Shown in pieces: positions 44,297 to 52,508 of a stretch of DNA of 64,000 nt (positions within the stretch are counted from its first letter, which is position 1; each line of letters opens with the position of its first letter). The stretch is taken from NCBI GenBank assembly GCA_034717495.1, contig JAYELL010000057.1, positions 98,238 to 162,237 on the forward strand, in the 5' to 3' direction. The translations under genes were made by a program, and so were the position numbers. The notes below the pieces were generated by a model. That model saw nothing but the letters and a program-made list of their open reading frames with translations, had not been told where the DNA came from and made no database searches. Source of the stretch: Chloroflexota bacterium. Its GTDB lineage: Bacteria > Chloroflexota > Anaerolineae > JAAEKA01.

Positions 44297-45205
44297 TCAT
44301 AGCCCGGGCATGTTGATCCCCAGGAGTTGGGCCGCCATCAGCAAGGCGCCAAACAGGGGCAGTATCGAAAACAACAGCCGGATGCGGGGGCCGGCAAAAT
44401 AGTTGGTGGATACGGCGCCAATCTGTGCCCCGATCGCGCCCCCTGTCCCCATCACCAGAGCGATCATGATGTCAACGTTACCCTTGACCGCATGGGTCAG
44501 AGTGCCGTAGCTTGCCGAAATCACAATTTCGAAGAGGTCGGTGCCAATGGCCACGTGGGTGGGCATGCCCACGACGTATACCAGCAGTGGCATGCGAATG
44601 AAGCCTCCGCCAACACCCAGTGTGCCAGCCAGAACACCTGAGATGAAACCCACTCCCAACACGACCCATAGCGAGATCGCACCGATCCCGGAGGCAGGAA
44701 AGGACACCATTGGCCACAATTGAATGCGGTGCATGCGTTGGGTGATATTTCTGAATGCCACGGCATCCTGGGCGTCCAATCGCTGGATTCGCACCATGCG
44801 CATCGCCTGCAGGCTCTCCCAGGCGGTAAAGGCGCCGATGACCAGCAGAATCACAATATAGGTGATACCGATGACCTGATCGACCATGCCGATGCGTTGC
44901 AACTCCTCCACAATCCTGGCGCCCAGCTCAACGCCAGGGATTGTGGCCAGGACCATGACCAGGCCCAGCTTAAAATCTACATGCCCCAGGGTGCGGTGAC
45001 GCTTTGCTGCCACGATCGATTTCCCGGTCATGTGGGCCAGATCGGTGCCGACAACGAAGTTCATTGGCACGCCGGCCAAAAACATCATCGGCGATGCGAT
45101 GAAGCCGCCGCCAACGCCAAAAAAGCCACCCAGGACTCCGACCAGAAATCCAATAGCTAATAGGTAGAGGGGATCGATAAATACATCAGCGATCGGGAAG
45201 TACAT
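44297..45205 (-). CDS. TauE/SafE-family sulfite or anion exporter
   Basis: Eight membrane helices in two repeats, each opening with the family signature: GFLVGVLGGFFGVGGGFIASPMM and FISGVLAGTLGVGGGFIRMPLL. A cytoplasmic loop of about 60 residues lies between (MRMVRIQRLDAQDAVAFRNITQ). Such proteins export sulfite, sulfoacetate or related anions. 9 bp after a small membrane protein gene. Confidence 0.92.
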   Translation of the reverse strand: MYFPIADVFIDPLYLLAIGFLVGVLGGFFGVGGGFIASPMMFLAGVPMNFVVGTDLAHMTGKSIVAAKRHRTLGHVDFKLGLVMVLATIPGVELGARIVEELQRIGMVDQVIGITYIVILLVIGAFTAWESLQAMRMVRIQRLDAQDAVAFRNITQRMHRIQLWPMVSFPASGIGAISLWVVLGVGFISGVLAGTLGVGGGFIRMPLLVYVVGMPTHVAIGTDLFEIVISASYGTLTHAVKGNVDIMIALVMGTGGAIGAQIGAVSTNYFAGPRIRLLFSILPLFGALLMAAQLLGINMPGL

Positions 45206-45214
45206 TGACTCTCC

Positions 45215-45451
45215 CTATTCCAGACCTAGACGTTTCAATATGGCTGATACAATCAGGTCGAACACCGCGGCCTGGACCACGATCAGACCCAAGCCAATAA
45301 AGGCGTACAAAAGCAGATTGTTGTTGTAGAGAAGGGTCAGTCCTTCCCCAAAGAAGCGCAGGACCACGAGCAGATAGATGACAACCAATACTGAGAAGAT
45401 GGTGAGCTCGATCACGAAACGGAGCAGCAATCGCTTTTGGCCTGTTTTCAT
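45215..45451 (-). CDS. small two-helix membrane protein
   Basis: 78 residues, two hydrophobic helices (about 12-32 and 44-66) flanked by basic ends. No family recognised. GGGAG precedes the ATG and a strong promoter lies upstream. It may be an accessory subunit of the adjacent exporter. Confidence 0.75.
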   Translation of the reverse strand: MKTGQKRLLLRFVIELTIFSVLVVIYLLVVLRFFGEGLTLLYNNNLLLYAFIGLGLIVVQAAVFDLIVSAILKRLGLE

Positions 45452-45519
45452 GAGCTGACTCCCTGGAGCCTGGGATAAGGTACGATAGCGTTCAGTGGTC
45501 GACTAATTTGTGGTGCTTG

Positions 45520-45548
45520 ATTATACTCTGCCCTTTTCTTTCGATCAA
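45520..45548 (-). promoter_or_regulatory. promoter of the small-membrane-protein/tauE/usp genes
   Basis: Minus strand: TTGATC (45543-45548), 17 bp, TATAAT (45520-45525). Confidence 0.8.
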
Positions 45549-45563
45549 GTCGCCGAAATTCAC

Positions 45564-45593
45564 TTGCCAACCACGCGACACTGATTGTATAAT
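45564..45593 (+). promoter_or_regulatory. divergent promoter of the coiled-coil membrane protein gene
   Basis: TTGCCA (45564-45569), 18 bp, TATAAT (45588-45593). The -35 elements of the two divergent promoters are only 15 bp apart, so one regulator could control both. It places the true start of the next gene downstream of 45600. Confidence 0.75.
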
Positions 45594-45693
45594 TGAGCAG
45601 TCCACATTATGTATCTTATCGTCCCAGGTTCTCGAGAACAGGATAGAACCCCGAGCGGTTGTGATCTCTCGCCGCTGTCGCAGGAGAGTCTCT

Positions 45694-47271
45694 ATGTCCA
45701 AAAAGTCTGAAGATAACGGCAGTCACGACTCTGGCGAGGATCTGCCGGTAGATGAGCGAGCCATATCCAAGACGACTCTGGACGAATCTCATCAGGCTGC
45801 CGTGAACGAAACAAAAATGATTGCACTGGACGCCCAAACTGACGCCGGTACCCTCTCTGACGATGTGGCTGTGGAGTCTTTGGTTGGCGCGGCCCGGGAA
45901 GAAGCGGAGTCGCTCGAACCGGCCTCAACCACCGCTCAAGTGGCTGATCTGCCGATGATTGAGGAGGAATCGATACCACCACCGAGGCGCGAGATGCCTG
46001 GTGAGGTTCCGCCGGGCGCTGCCGCACCGCCCCTGGTGGTCGAAACAGATAGATCAGGCAGTTCCACCGCCGGGTGTCTGCAGAGTGTTGCCATGATGGT
46101 GGTCGGGGCACTCCTGGGAGCGGCGTTGGTATTGAGCATCTTGTTTGCTATCAACCGAGATCTGAGCTGGGCGCCCCGAAGTGATGTCGATCTCCTTGCT
46201 GACGAGGCCAAAAATCTGCGGACTGGCCTGTCTGTGGTGGGAGGAAGCGTTCAGATATTGCAGAATCGAGCAGGCAGCCTGGAAGATGCTGCAGGTTCTC
46301 TGGAAGGTTCCGTCGACAGCCTGGATGATGCGCTGGAATCGTTGCGGGAGTCCTCCATGGATCAAGCTGGGCTACTCGATAGCCATGGGTCGCGGCTGGA
46401 AAATGCCGAAACCGGATTGTCTGAAACGAGAGGTGGGATCGTTTCCCTGAGGCAAAAGGTGAGCGTTCTCGATCCATTGCAAACCCAGGTGAACACGTTG
46501 GACGAAAGAATCGCCGGTGTGGCCGGGGATGTGGTTACCTTGCGGGATGAGTTGGGGACGGTCGATGGTGACCTGCAGGCTCTCGGCGGCCAGGTCGATG
46601 AAATGGCTCAAAGTACTCAGCGGTCTGAGGAGTTTCTGGAGGGCCTTCAGACTCTCCTGGCTGCACTTTATCTGGAAGACCCTGCGGTGACCCGCGCGAT
46701 CACTCCTTCACAGGCGATCACGATACCTGAGTCGCTTGCAGCCGGAGAAATATTTACAGTTACGGTTGTTCCCACCGGGACCATCATTGCCGGCGACGCC
46801 ATCACCGAATCTGTCCAACTCACCGCGACGCCAGCAGTCACCGACACCGCTACCTTGACGGGAACGCCTGCGGTTGATCTGGTCTCGCCAGATGTCACAG
46901 CGGCGCCGACTGAGACACCCGCTCCGACCGAGAGTCCGACGGCGGCGCCTGTCTCTCTCAGTGGCAGCAGTCGCATACAGGGAGTTATCTTCGAGGACTT
47001 GAATCGAAACGGGTTGTGGGAGGACGAAGCCGAAGCCGGGTTGCCGGGGGTTCAGGTCGTTCTTCTGACGTCTGGTCAAACTGAAGTTGCCAGCGCCATT
47101 ACCAATGAGACAGGAGAATTTGCTTTTGACCGGGTTGAGCCAGGTTTGTATGTTGTGGTGCAGAGGGACCCAGAGGGATATACCTCGTCGACACTCAACA
47201 CACTGACGCTGATCCTGCGGGATGGTTCGATTACGAACGTGCATTTCGGTGATTTTCCGGACGACCAATAA
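45694..47271 (+). CDS. single-pass membrane protein with coiled coil and SdrD-B-like domain
   Basis: Start at 45694 is set by CAGGAGAG upstream and by the promoter; the frame itself is open from 45508. A cytoplasmic acidic region of about 120 residues precedes one membrane helix (CLQSVAMMVVGALLGAALVL). Then comes a long coiled-coil segment with repeated heptads (SVVGGSVQILQNRAGSLEDAAGSLEGS-like), a Thr/Pro/Ala-rich stretch, and a C-terminal collagen-binding-B/SdrD-like domain (GVIFEDLNRNGLWEDEAEAGLPGVQVVL). The C-terminal domain type is found on surface proteins and on regulatory anchors. Role unknown. Confidence 0.75.
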   Translation: MSKKSEDNGSHDSGEDLPVDERAISKTTLDESHQAAVNETKMIALDAQTDAGTLSDDVAVESLVGAAREEAESLEPASTTAQVADLPMIEEESIPPPRREMPGEVPPGAAAPPLVVETDRSGSSTAGCLQSVAMMVVGALLGAALVLSILFAINRDLSWAPRSDVDLLADEAKNLRTGLSVVGGSVQILQNRAGSLEDAAGSLEGSVDSLDDALESLRESSMDQAGLLDSHGSRLENAETGLSETRGGIVSLRQKVSVLDPLQTQVNTLDERIAGVAGDVVTLRDELGTVDGDLQALGGQVDEMAQSTQRSEEFLEGLQTLLAALYLEDPAVTRAITPSQAITIPESLAAGEIFTVTVVPTGTIIAGDAITESVQLTATPAVTDTATLTGTPAVDLVSPDVTAAPTETPAPTESPTAAPVSLSGSSRIQGVIFEDLNRNGLWEDEAEAGLPGVQVVLLTSGQTEVASAITNETGEFAFDRVEPGLYVVVQRDPEGYTSSTLNTLTLILRDGSITNVHFGDFPDDQ

Positions 47272-47390
47272 TCGTTCTTCCGTTGTTTGAGGCGATTGTT
47301 GGGAGAGTTTGCACCGGAATCGTTTCCACCAAAAGAACTTTCGGTTGGGGATCGCGCCTGACGGTGGCCGGTTGGCAGGATTTAACATAA

Positions 47391-47412
47391 CAGAGCGCCA
47401 ATTGGCGCTCTG
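47391..47412. promoter_or_regulatory. 22-bp perfect palindrome before the permease fusion gene
   Basis: CAGAGCGCCAA followed by its exact complement, without loop. It ends 4 bp before the GGAG ribosome binding site and 14 bp before the ATG, with no T-run. Either an operator or an RNA hairpin adjoining the ribosome binding site. Confidence 0.6.
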
Positions 47413-47426
47413 TCCGCGGAGTACCT

Positions 47427-50400
47427 ATGCCTCCAGAAGAAACCCAACGACGCGCCAAAGTGCGTTACACCCGAGAGCTGGGATTCCGGCAGGTGGTGAG
47501 CCTTGGCCTTCGTGCCGCCCTGCCCGTCGTAGCTTTTCTTTCGCTGGGTGAAACGGTTCGGCTAAGTGGTGCAGATGCAACGCTGGCCCTTGTGCTGGCT
47601 GTCGTTGTCTGGCTTCCCACGATCTTGAGTTACCTGGAACTGGCGCAGCACACACCAGTCGGTGGCATCTACGAGACCATCGCCAAGCAGAAAGAAGGCT
47701 TTTTCCCCTTTGTGGCCACCTGGGTCTTCCTGTTAGCTCTTTTGCTTGCAGCGGGATTGCTCGCTCGCCAGACAGCCAGGCTGCTCATTCCCGGCTTGGC
47801 TCCCTTTCCGCTGTTAGCGACCAGCCCATACGCTATCCCCATCCTTGCAATCGTTGTTCTGCTGGTCGCGTTCTTGATCGCCATTTTCCGCCGGCGCCCA
47901 TGGCACAGGGCAGACGATGCGATTCTGTTCGGTGGAATCGTCGCGATTCTCATTGTATTCGTGGTGTCCCTGGTTGGTGAGGGCTTTCCGCGGCCCACAG
48001 GCAGTCTCGGTACACCCGGGTTCGGCGGCGCATTGACGGGTGCGTTGCCGCTCATCCTGATCGTGGGAGTCGTCGAAGCGGTCGGCGAGTGGAAGGCTGA
48101 TCTTCGGCGTACGGGCGGGGACAGCAACAAGTTTTCCCTTTTTACCCTGGCGATCCTGGTTGTCCTCACGGCGCTCATCCTGATCGCAAGTCTCCGGATG
48201 GATCCCTTTCACCTGGCGACCGGGGGGCTGGCGGCGGTGCTGAATCAAGCTAATCTGCAAGCAACCTGGCTCGTCGTCACAGTCTTGTTTACGCTCCTGC
48301 TGATCAATGCCATGAGCTCATTGCTGCTTCGGGCAAACCGAATTCTGCGCCAACTGGCCAGGGAAGGATTTCTTCCCGATCGGCGAGACAAAAAGAGAAA
48401 TTATTCAGCAGGAGTACTCACGGCCGCCTTGCTCGCCGCGTTTGCTGCGTTGCTGGAGGGCAATACGGGCTTTGCGGCTCTGACCGGCATGGCGTTGCTC
48501 TTCGCAGCCTGCGTTAACTTTGCCGACATCTTTTTCCGTCCCAAAATACCTGAGGACCCGGGCGAAAGCAAGGCGCAGGGATTGTTCCGCCTGCCCTTTC
48601 CACCCCTGATACCGGCAGCTGGTTTGGTCGCTACCCTGTTATTGAGCACTGTGGCAGGGTTGGTGCCCTATATCAGCATTGCAGTTGCCCTGGCCGCCGC
48701 TTTTTTGATCTTTTTGCTTTTCGGCCGTGATGCCCACAAGGAAGCGCAGGAAGTCAAGGCCACAATCCGCAAGGAAGCTGCGGAATCCGAGGTGGTCGTT
48801 GATCGATTCCGGGTCTTGGTGCCCCTGGTAGGGACACCAGCCGAACACCGCGCCTTGCTGCGACTTGCCACCGATATCGCCCGGGCCGAGGATGGCGAAG
48901 TTTTGGCAGTTCAGGTCATTTCCCTACCACCTCAATTGACCCGAGCGGAAGGCGCACGGATGGCCAGGGAACGTACTCAGCTCCTGAATTGGTCGCTGGG
49001 CCAGGTTACCGGTGATGTGCCCTTTACACCGATAACCCGCATCGGGCGCGATCCAGGACATGCGATTGTGGATACTGCCCGCGAAGAAGATGCGGACATG
49101 ATCCTGATTACCTGGCGGCCGGAGGAGTCAACCGAAAACGAGAATGGCGATCTTGATACAAGAAGCGCGAATGAACGACGGCGTCTGGTCGGTCAGCTCG
49201 TGCAGGGCACGCCCTGCACAGTCGTAGCTCTGGATGGCGAACTCAAGCAGCAAACCCAACGTATTTTATTGCCTACGGCCGGTGGCCCACATGCCCGGGA
49301 GGCGGCTGGTCTTGCCCTGAAACTGGCACGGATATGGGACGCTCAAGTGGTTGGTGTCTACATTGTGAGGAAGGGGCCGAATGAGCTAAATGCCAGCAGG
49401 GCACGCGATCTCGTGAAGAGCACCTTTGAGGACCTGCCTGACGCCGATCACGCAAGAATCAAACTTGTCAACAGTCAGGAACCCATCGCGGCAGCTCTGG
49501 TCGAGGAAGCCGAGCAGCAATATGATCTGATTATGTTGGGCGCGACCAACGAGGGCCTGCTGGACCGGGTGTTGTTCGGGGATATCCCCCATCAGGTGGT
49601 GGAACGCACCGAAACGCCAGCGATCATGGTGCGTTCGGCTCAACCCGAGCGGGAGGCATTTGCTCGACTCTGGTGGGATCGCACTCAGAGTCTACTGCCC
49701 GTGCTGGACGGCGAGGAGCAGTTGGCTTTGCACCGCACGTTGCAGGCGGGTGCCAATCCCAGTGTGAGTTACTTCGTGCTCATCGTGCTGTCGGCGATCA
49801 TTGCCACCCTGGGCCTGTGGCAGAATAGTGGTGCTGTTATCATCGGCGCGATGCTTGTGGCGCCCCTGATGACTCCCATCATGGCGACAAGCCTTGGCAT
49901 CGTAATGAGCGATGCAAGGATGATTCGCATTTCCGTGGAAGCCACGGTGAAAGGGGTCGCGGCAGGCATTGGCGTTGCACTTATCATCAGCCTGATCGTT
50001 CCGGAAATGCGGATCGGTAGCGAGATCATGTCTCGAACCCAACCTACCGTGTTGGACCTGGTCATCGCTCTGGCATCAGGGGCTGCAGGGGCCTACGCCA
50101 TCGGGCGCAAGGAGGTCTCGGCAGCCCTGCCTGGTGTGGCCATCGCCGCTGCCTTGATGCCTCCTCTCTGCACCGTTGGCATCGGCCTGGCCTTGTTTTC
50201 GGGAGCGATCGCCGGTGGCGCGATGCTGCTTTTTCTCACCAATCTGATCGCGATTACGATGGCCGGTGGGCTTGTCTTCCTCCTTCTTGGGGTCCGTCCA
50301 TTGAAGGGAAGTCGCACCGACCAGCAACGCCTCAAGCGAAGCTGGTGGATCGCCCTTTTGTTGCTGGTACTCATCAGTATTCCACTAACCCTGATCGGGA

Positions 50401-50675
50401 TTGGCAGTGTTGAGGAGGTCCGGTTCGAGACCGCGGTAAAGAAGGTGATGAATGCGGCGCTGGATCCCTATGCCGATAGCCAACTGCTGGAAGTTCGGGT
50501 GGATCGCCGCGGCAAGGTACTGAAGGTCTATGCCCGGGTATCTTCTACCGCAGAAGCCATTGATCCTCTGATCGTGGAAGAGATGAGCCAGGAACTGGCC
50601 GAGGAGACTGGACGGCCCGTCCACCTCGAGGTTGATGTTCAGCCGGTGATCAGGTTGAAAGCGCGCAGTCCATGA
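47427..50675 (+). CDS. APC-type permease / two UspA domains / DUF389 fusion
   Basis: 1082 residues. About 1-430 is an APC-superfamily amino-acid permease-like membrane domain of about 12 helices (VVSLGLRAALPVVAFLSLGET). About 455-600 and 610-730 are two UspA domains (FRVLVPLVGTPAEHRALLRLATDIA; RILLPTAGGPHAREAAGLALKLA), the second ending in LGATNEGLLDRVLFGDIPHQVVERTETPAIMV with a good ATP-binding pattern. About 770-990 is a DUF389 membrane domain (SYFVLIVLSAIIATLGLWQNSG; AVIIGAMLVAPLMTPI), and a C-terminal domain of about 90 residues is cytoplasmic. Probably a nucleotide-regulated transporter; substrate unknown. Confidence 0.88.
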   Translation: MPPEETQRRAKVRYTRELGFRQVVSLGLRAALPVVAFLSLGETVRLSGADATLALVLAVVVWLPTILSYLELAQHTPVGGIYETIAKQKEGFFPFVATWVFLLALLLAAGLLARQTARLLIPGLAPFPLLATSPYAIPILAIVVLLVAFLIAIFRRRPWHRADDAILFGGIVAILIVFVVSLVGEGFPRPTGSLGTPGFGGALTGALPLILIVGVVEAVGEWKADLRRTGGDSNKFSLFTLAILVVLTALILIASLRMDPFHLATGGLAAVLNQANLQATWLVVTVLFTLLLINAMSSLLLRANRILRQLAREGFLPDRRDKKRNYSAGVLTAALLAAFAALLEGNTGFAALTGMALLFAACVNFADIFFRPKIPEDPGESKAQGLFRLPFPPLIPAAGLVATLLLSTVAGLVPYISIAVALAAAFLIFLLFGRDAHKEAQEVKATIRKEAAESEVVVDRFRVLVPLVGTPAEHRALLRLATDIARAEDGEVLAVQVISLPPQLTRAEGARMARERTQLLNWSLGQVTGDVPFTPITRIGRDPGHAIVDTAREEDADMILITWRPEESTENENGDLDTRSANERRRLVGQLVQGTPCTVVALDGELKQQTQRILLPTAGGPHAREAAGLALKLARIWDAQVVGVYIVRKGPNELNASRARDLVKSTFEDLPDADHARIKLVNSQEPIAAALVEEAEQQYDLIMLGATNEGLLDRVLFGDIPHQVVERTETPAIMVRSAQPEREAFARLWWDRTQSLLPVLDGEEQLALHRTLQAGANPSVSYFVLIVLSAIIATLGLWQNSGAVIIGAMLVAPLMTPIMATSLGIVMSDARMIRISVEATVKGVAAGIGVALIISLIVPEMRIGSEIMSRTQPTVLDLVIALASGAAGAYAIGRKEVSAALPGVAIAAALMPPLCTVGIGLALFSGAIAGGAMLLFLTNLIAITMAGGLVFLLLGVRPLKGSRTDQQRLKRSWWIALLLLVLISIPLTLIGIGSVEEVRFETAVKKVMNAALDPYADSQLLEVRVDRRGKVLKVYARVSSTAEAIDPLIVEEMSQELAEETGRPVHLEVDVQPVIRLKARSP

Positions 50676-52135
50676 CGCTTTTTGGTCGCTATCGGCCCAT
50701 CGTTGGCGATTGGGCCGCTTTCCAGGAGGCGTTGCGGCGCCCACTTCCCACCTGCATTTGGACCAATACGCTACGCATCACTCCCGATCGGCTGGCCGCA
50801 CTTTTGGCACAGGCGGGCATCCAGGTGGAACCCCTTCCCTGGTACCCCAGTGCTTTCAAGCTGGCGCCGGATGTCCTGGAGAACACCCAATCAATAGCCA
50901 GGGATTTCAGGCCTGGTCGCCGCTGGGAGTTCCTGGCTGGACTTTACCATGTCCAGGAGGAGGTATCCTTGTTGCCCGTCGTGCTCATGGATCCACAACC
51001 TGGCGAACGGGTATTGGATCTGTGCGCGGCGCCAGGCAACAAGACAGCCCAGGCGGCGGTCACGATGGCCAATCGAGGCACGGTTGTTGCCAATGACCGC
51101 AGCTTCCTTCGCATGCGGGCGACTCGACAGGTCCTGGAGCGATTAGGTTTGGTCACTGTTTCCACGGTGACCTCCAATGGTGCCAGCTTTCCTGGCGAAG
51201 CTGGTCTGTTCGATCGTATCCTGGTCGATGTTCCTTGCACCTCTGAAGGCACCTCTCGCAAGAAACCGGCGATCCTGGATGAGACCGGTGCAGACCGCTT
51301 TCGCGCCAGGAGTGGCATTCAACGGGCCCTGTTGCGCCGGGCTGTTGCGCTATGCAGGCCTGGTGGGCGCATCGTCTATTCAACCTGCACCTATGCCCCC
51401 GAGGAAAACGAGGCCGTTGTCGATGCCCTTCTGCAGGAGTCGATGACCGCTGAAGAAGGCCCGTTGCTCCGCTTGTTGCCAGCCCGCATTACTGGCTTCC
51501 ACAGCTCGGACGGCCTCACAGAGTGGAACGGGTTACGCTTCCACCATTCCCTGCAGCATACCATGCGAGTCTGGCCGCACCAGAATAACAGTGGCGGTTT
51601 TTTCGTTGCTCTGTTGGAAAAAGAGGGTGTCCCAGCCGAACCTCAGGATATGGCATCAGCCATGGCAGCAGATGAAGAGGATAGCTCTCCCTGGCTGGCG
51701 TTGTTGGAGGAACGATTTGGGATCCCTTCAACAGCCTTCGCTGGCTACCGGGTTTTGCGGCGCAGCCGGGATGGTATCACGGTGACAAGCGGCGATCATC
51801 AGGCACCTGATCGACCAAAGCCCGATGCTACAGGGCTCTTTTTCATGCGCACTCACATGAGATATCCCAAGCTGACAACCGGGGCCGCAATGTTGTTTGG
51901 ACCGGCTGCTACCCGCAATGTCATCGAACTGGATGAGGAACAGGTCCAGGCATACCTTGCCCGGCAAACTATCGCTGTTTCTGAAGCCCAGAGCCAACGC
52001 TGTACAGATACCGGGTACGTGCTTGTGCGCCACCAGGATGCGGTCCTGGGGGTCGGACTCTACTTTGCCCAGGGGACCGGGATGGGTGGCCATGTGCGCA
52101 GCCTCTACCCCAAAGCCTGGAGTCCTTTTTTGTGA
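50672..52135 (+). CDS. RsmF/NSUN-type RNA cytosine-5 methyltransferase
   Basis: SAM-dependent m5C methyltransferase acting on rRNA or tRNA. SAM site VLDLCAAPGNKTAQAA (115-128), catalytic motifs DVPCTSEGT (C189) and STCTYAPEEN (C239), the two cysteines expected for the NSUN class. The C-terminal 180 residues resemble the PUA-containing tail of RsmF. Starts in a 4-bp overlap with the preceding gene (ATGA), so the two are co-translated although unrelated in function. It is the last gene before the aromatic operon. Confidence 0.93.
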   Translation: MTLFGRYRPIVGDWAAFQEALRRPLPTCIWTNTLRITPDRLAALLAQAGIQVEPLPWYPSAFKLAPDVLENTQSIARDFRPGRRWEFLAGLYHVQEEVSLLPVVLMDPQPGERVLDLCAAPGNKTAQAAVTMANRGTVVANDRSFLRMRATRQVLERLGLVTVSTVTSNGASFPGEAGLFDRILVDVPCTSEGTSRKKPAILDETGADRFRARSGIQRALLRRAVALCRPGGRIVYSTCTYAPEENEAVVDALLQESMTAEEGPLLRLLPARITGFHSSDGLTEWNGLRFHHSLQHTMRVWPHQNNSGGFFVALLEKEGVPAEPQDMASAMAADEEDSSPWLALLEERFGIPSTAFAGYRVLRRSRDGITVTSGDHQAPDRPKPDATGLFFMRTHMRYPKLTTGAAMLFGPAATRNVIELDEEQVQAYLARQTIAVSEAQSQRCTDTGYVLVRHQDAVLGVGLYFAQGTGMGGHVRSLYPKAWSPFL

Positions 52136-52199
52136 CGAGGCGGGTGGCTGAATTGGTCTGCATTCGTCGGGATGATCTGTCGATTGCCCGCGACTCGAC

Positions 52200-52228
52200 T
52201 TGACAGTCCGGTAGTCTTGTGTTACCAT
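52200..52228 (+). promoter_or_regulatory. promoter of the aromatic amino acid operon
   Basis: TTGACA (52200-52205), 17 bp, TACCAT (52223-52228). Predicted start near 52235, about 20 nt before the leader peptide ATG. Confidence 0.75.
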
Positions 52229-52255
52229 CCCGTCACTTCTGATCGAGGCAATAAG

Positions 52256-52426
52256 ATGGCTACCTTGCCTGCGCACTGCCAATTGAATTGTCAAGAAACT
52301 CACGCCGATAGCGTGTTCTTAAGTTTGCACCCGCTCCTGAACGAATTCTGGTGCGGGTTTTATTTTGCCTTCTATTTTACAGGCGAAACAAACGCGCTCC
52401 ACATCAGGGCTGAAACGATGTCCTGA
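52256..52426 (+). CDS. aromatic-rich attenuator leader peptide
   Basis: 56-codon ORF with GAGG seven bases before the ATG, lying directly behind the promoter. Codons 31-41 read [11 protein letters not shown]: five Phe, two Tyr and one Trp in eleven. The core FYFAFYFT parallels FFFAFFFT in the Escherichia coli pheA leader peptide PheL (known from the literature). The last aromatic codon ends at 52378, 15 nt before the antiterminator strand at 52394, so a stalled ribosome would leave that strand free. Part of the T-rich tract (TTTTATTTT) also follows a 6-bp hairpin (52329-52334 with 52353-52358), which can be read as a pause hairpin or as a simple terminator; this is the main alternative. Confidence 0.7.
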   Translation: MATLPAHCQLNCQETHADSVFLSLHPLLNEFWCGFYFAFYFTGETNALHIRAETMS

Positions 52427-52485
52427 GCGAACCGGCCAAGAGACAAGACCGAACACAGCGTGGAGCGCAAGCCCCACGCTTTTTT
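52394..52485 (+). terminator. attenuator: overlapping antiterminator and terminator
   Basis: Terminator: AGCGTGGAGC (52457-52466), GCAA tetraloop, GCCCCACGCT (52471-52480), nine of ten positions paired, then T-run to 52485. Antiterminator: GCGCTCCAC (52394-52402) is exactly complementary to GTGGAGCGC (52460-52468), which covers most of the terminator's 5' arm, so the two exclude each other. Between them ACATC (52401-52405) can pair with GATGT (52417-52421). The gene starts 23 nt after the T-run. Confidence 0.8.
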
Positions 52486-52508
52486 GTTGTACTACGCTTT
52501 GGAGACCT

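Noticed and set aside
47265..47302. 10-bp stem around the stop codon of the coiled-coil protein gene as terminator
   Set aside because: Loop of 18 nt and no T-run after it; too weak to call.
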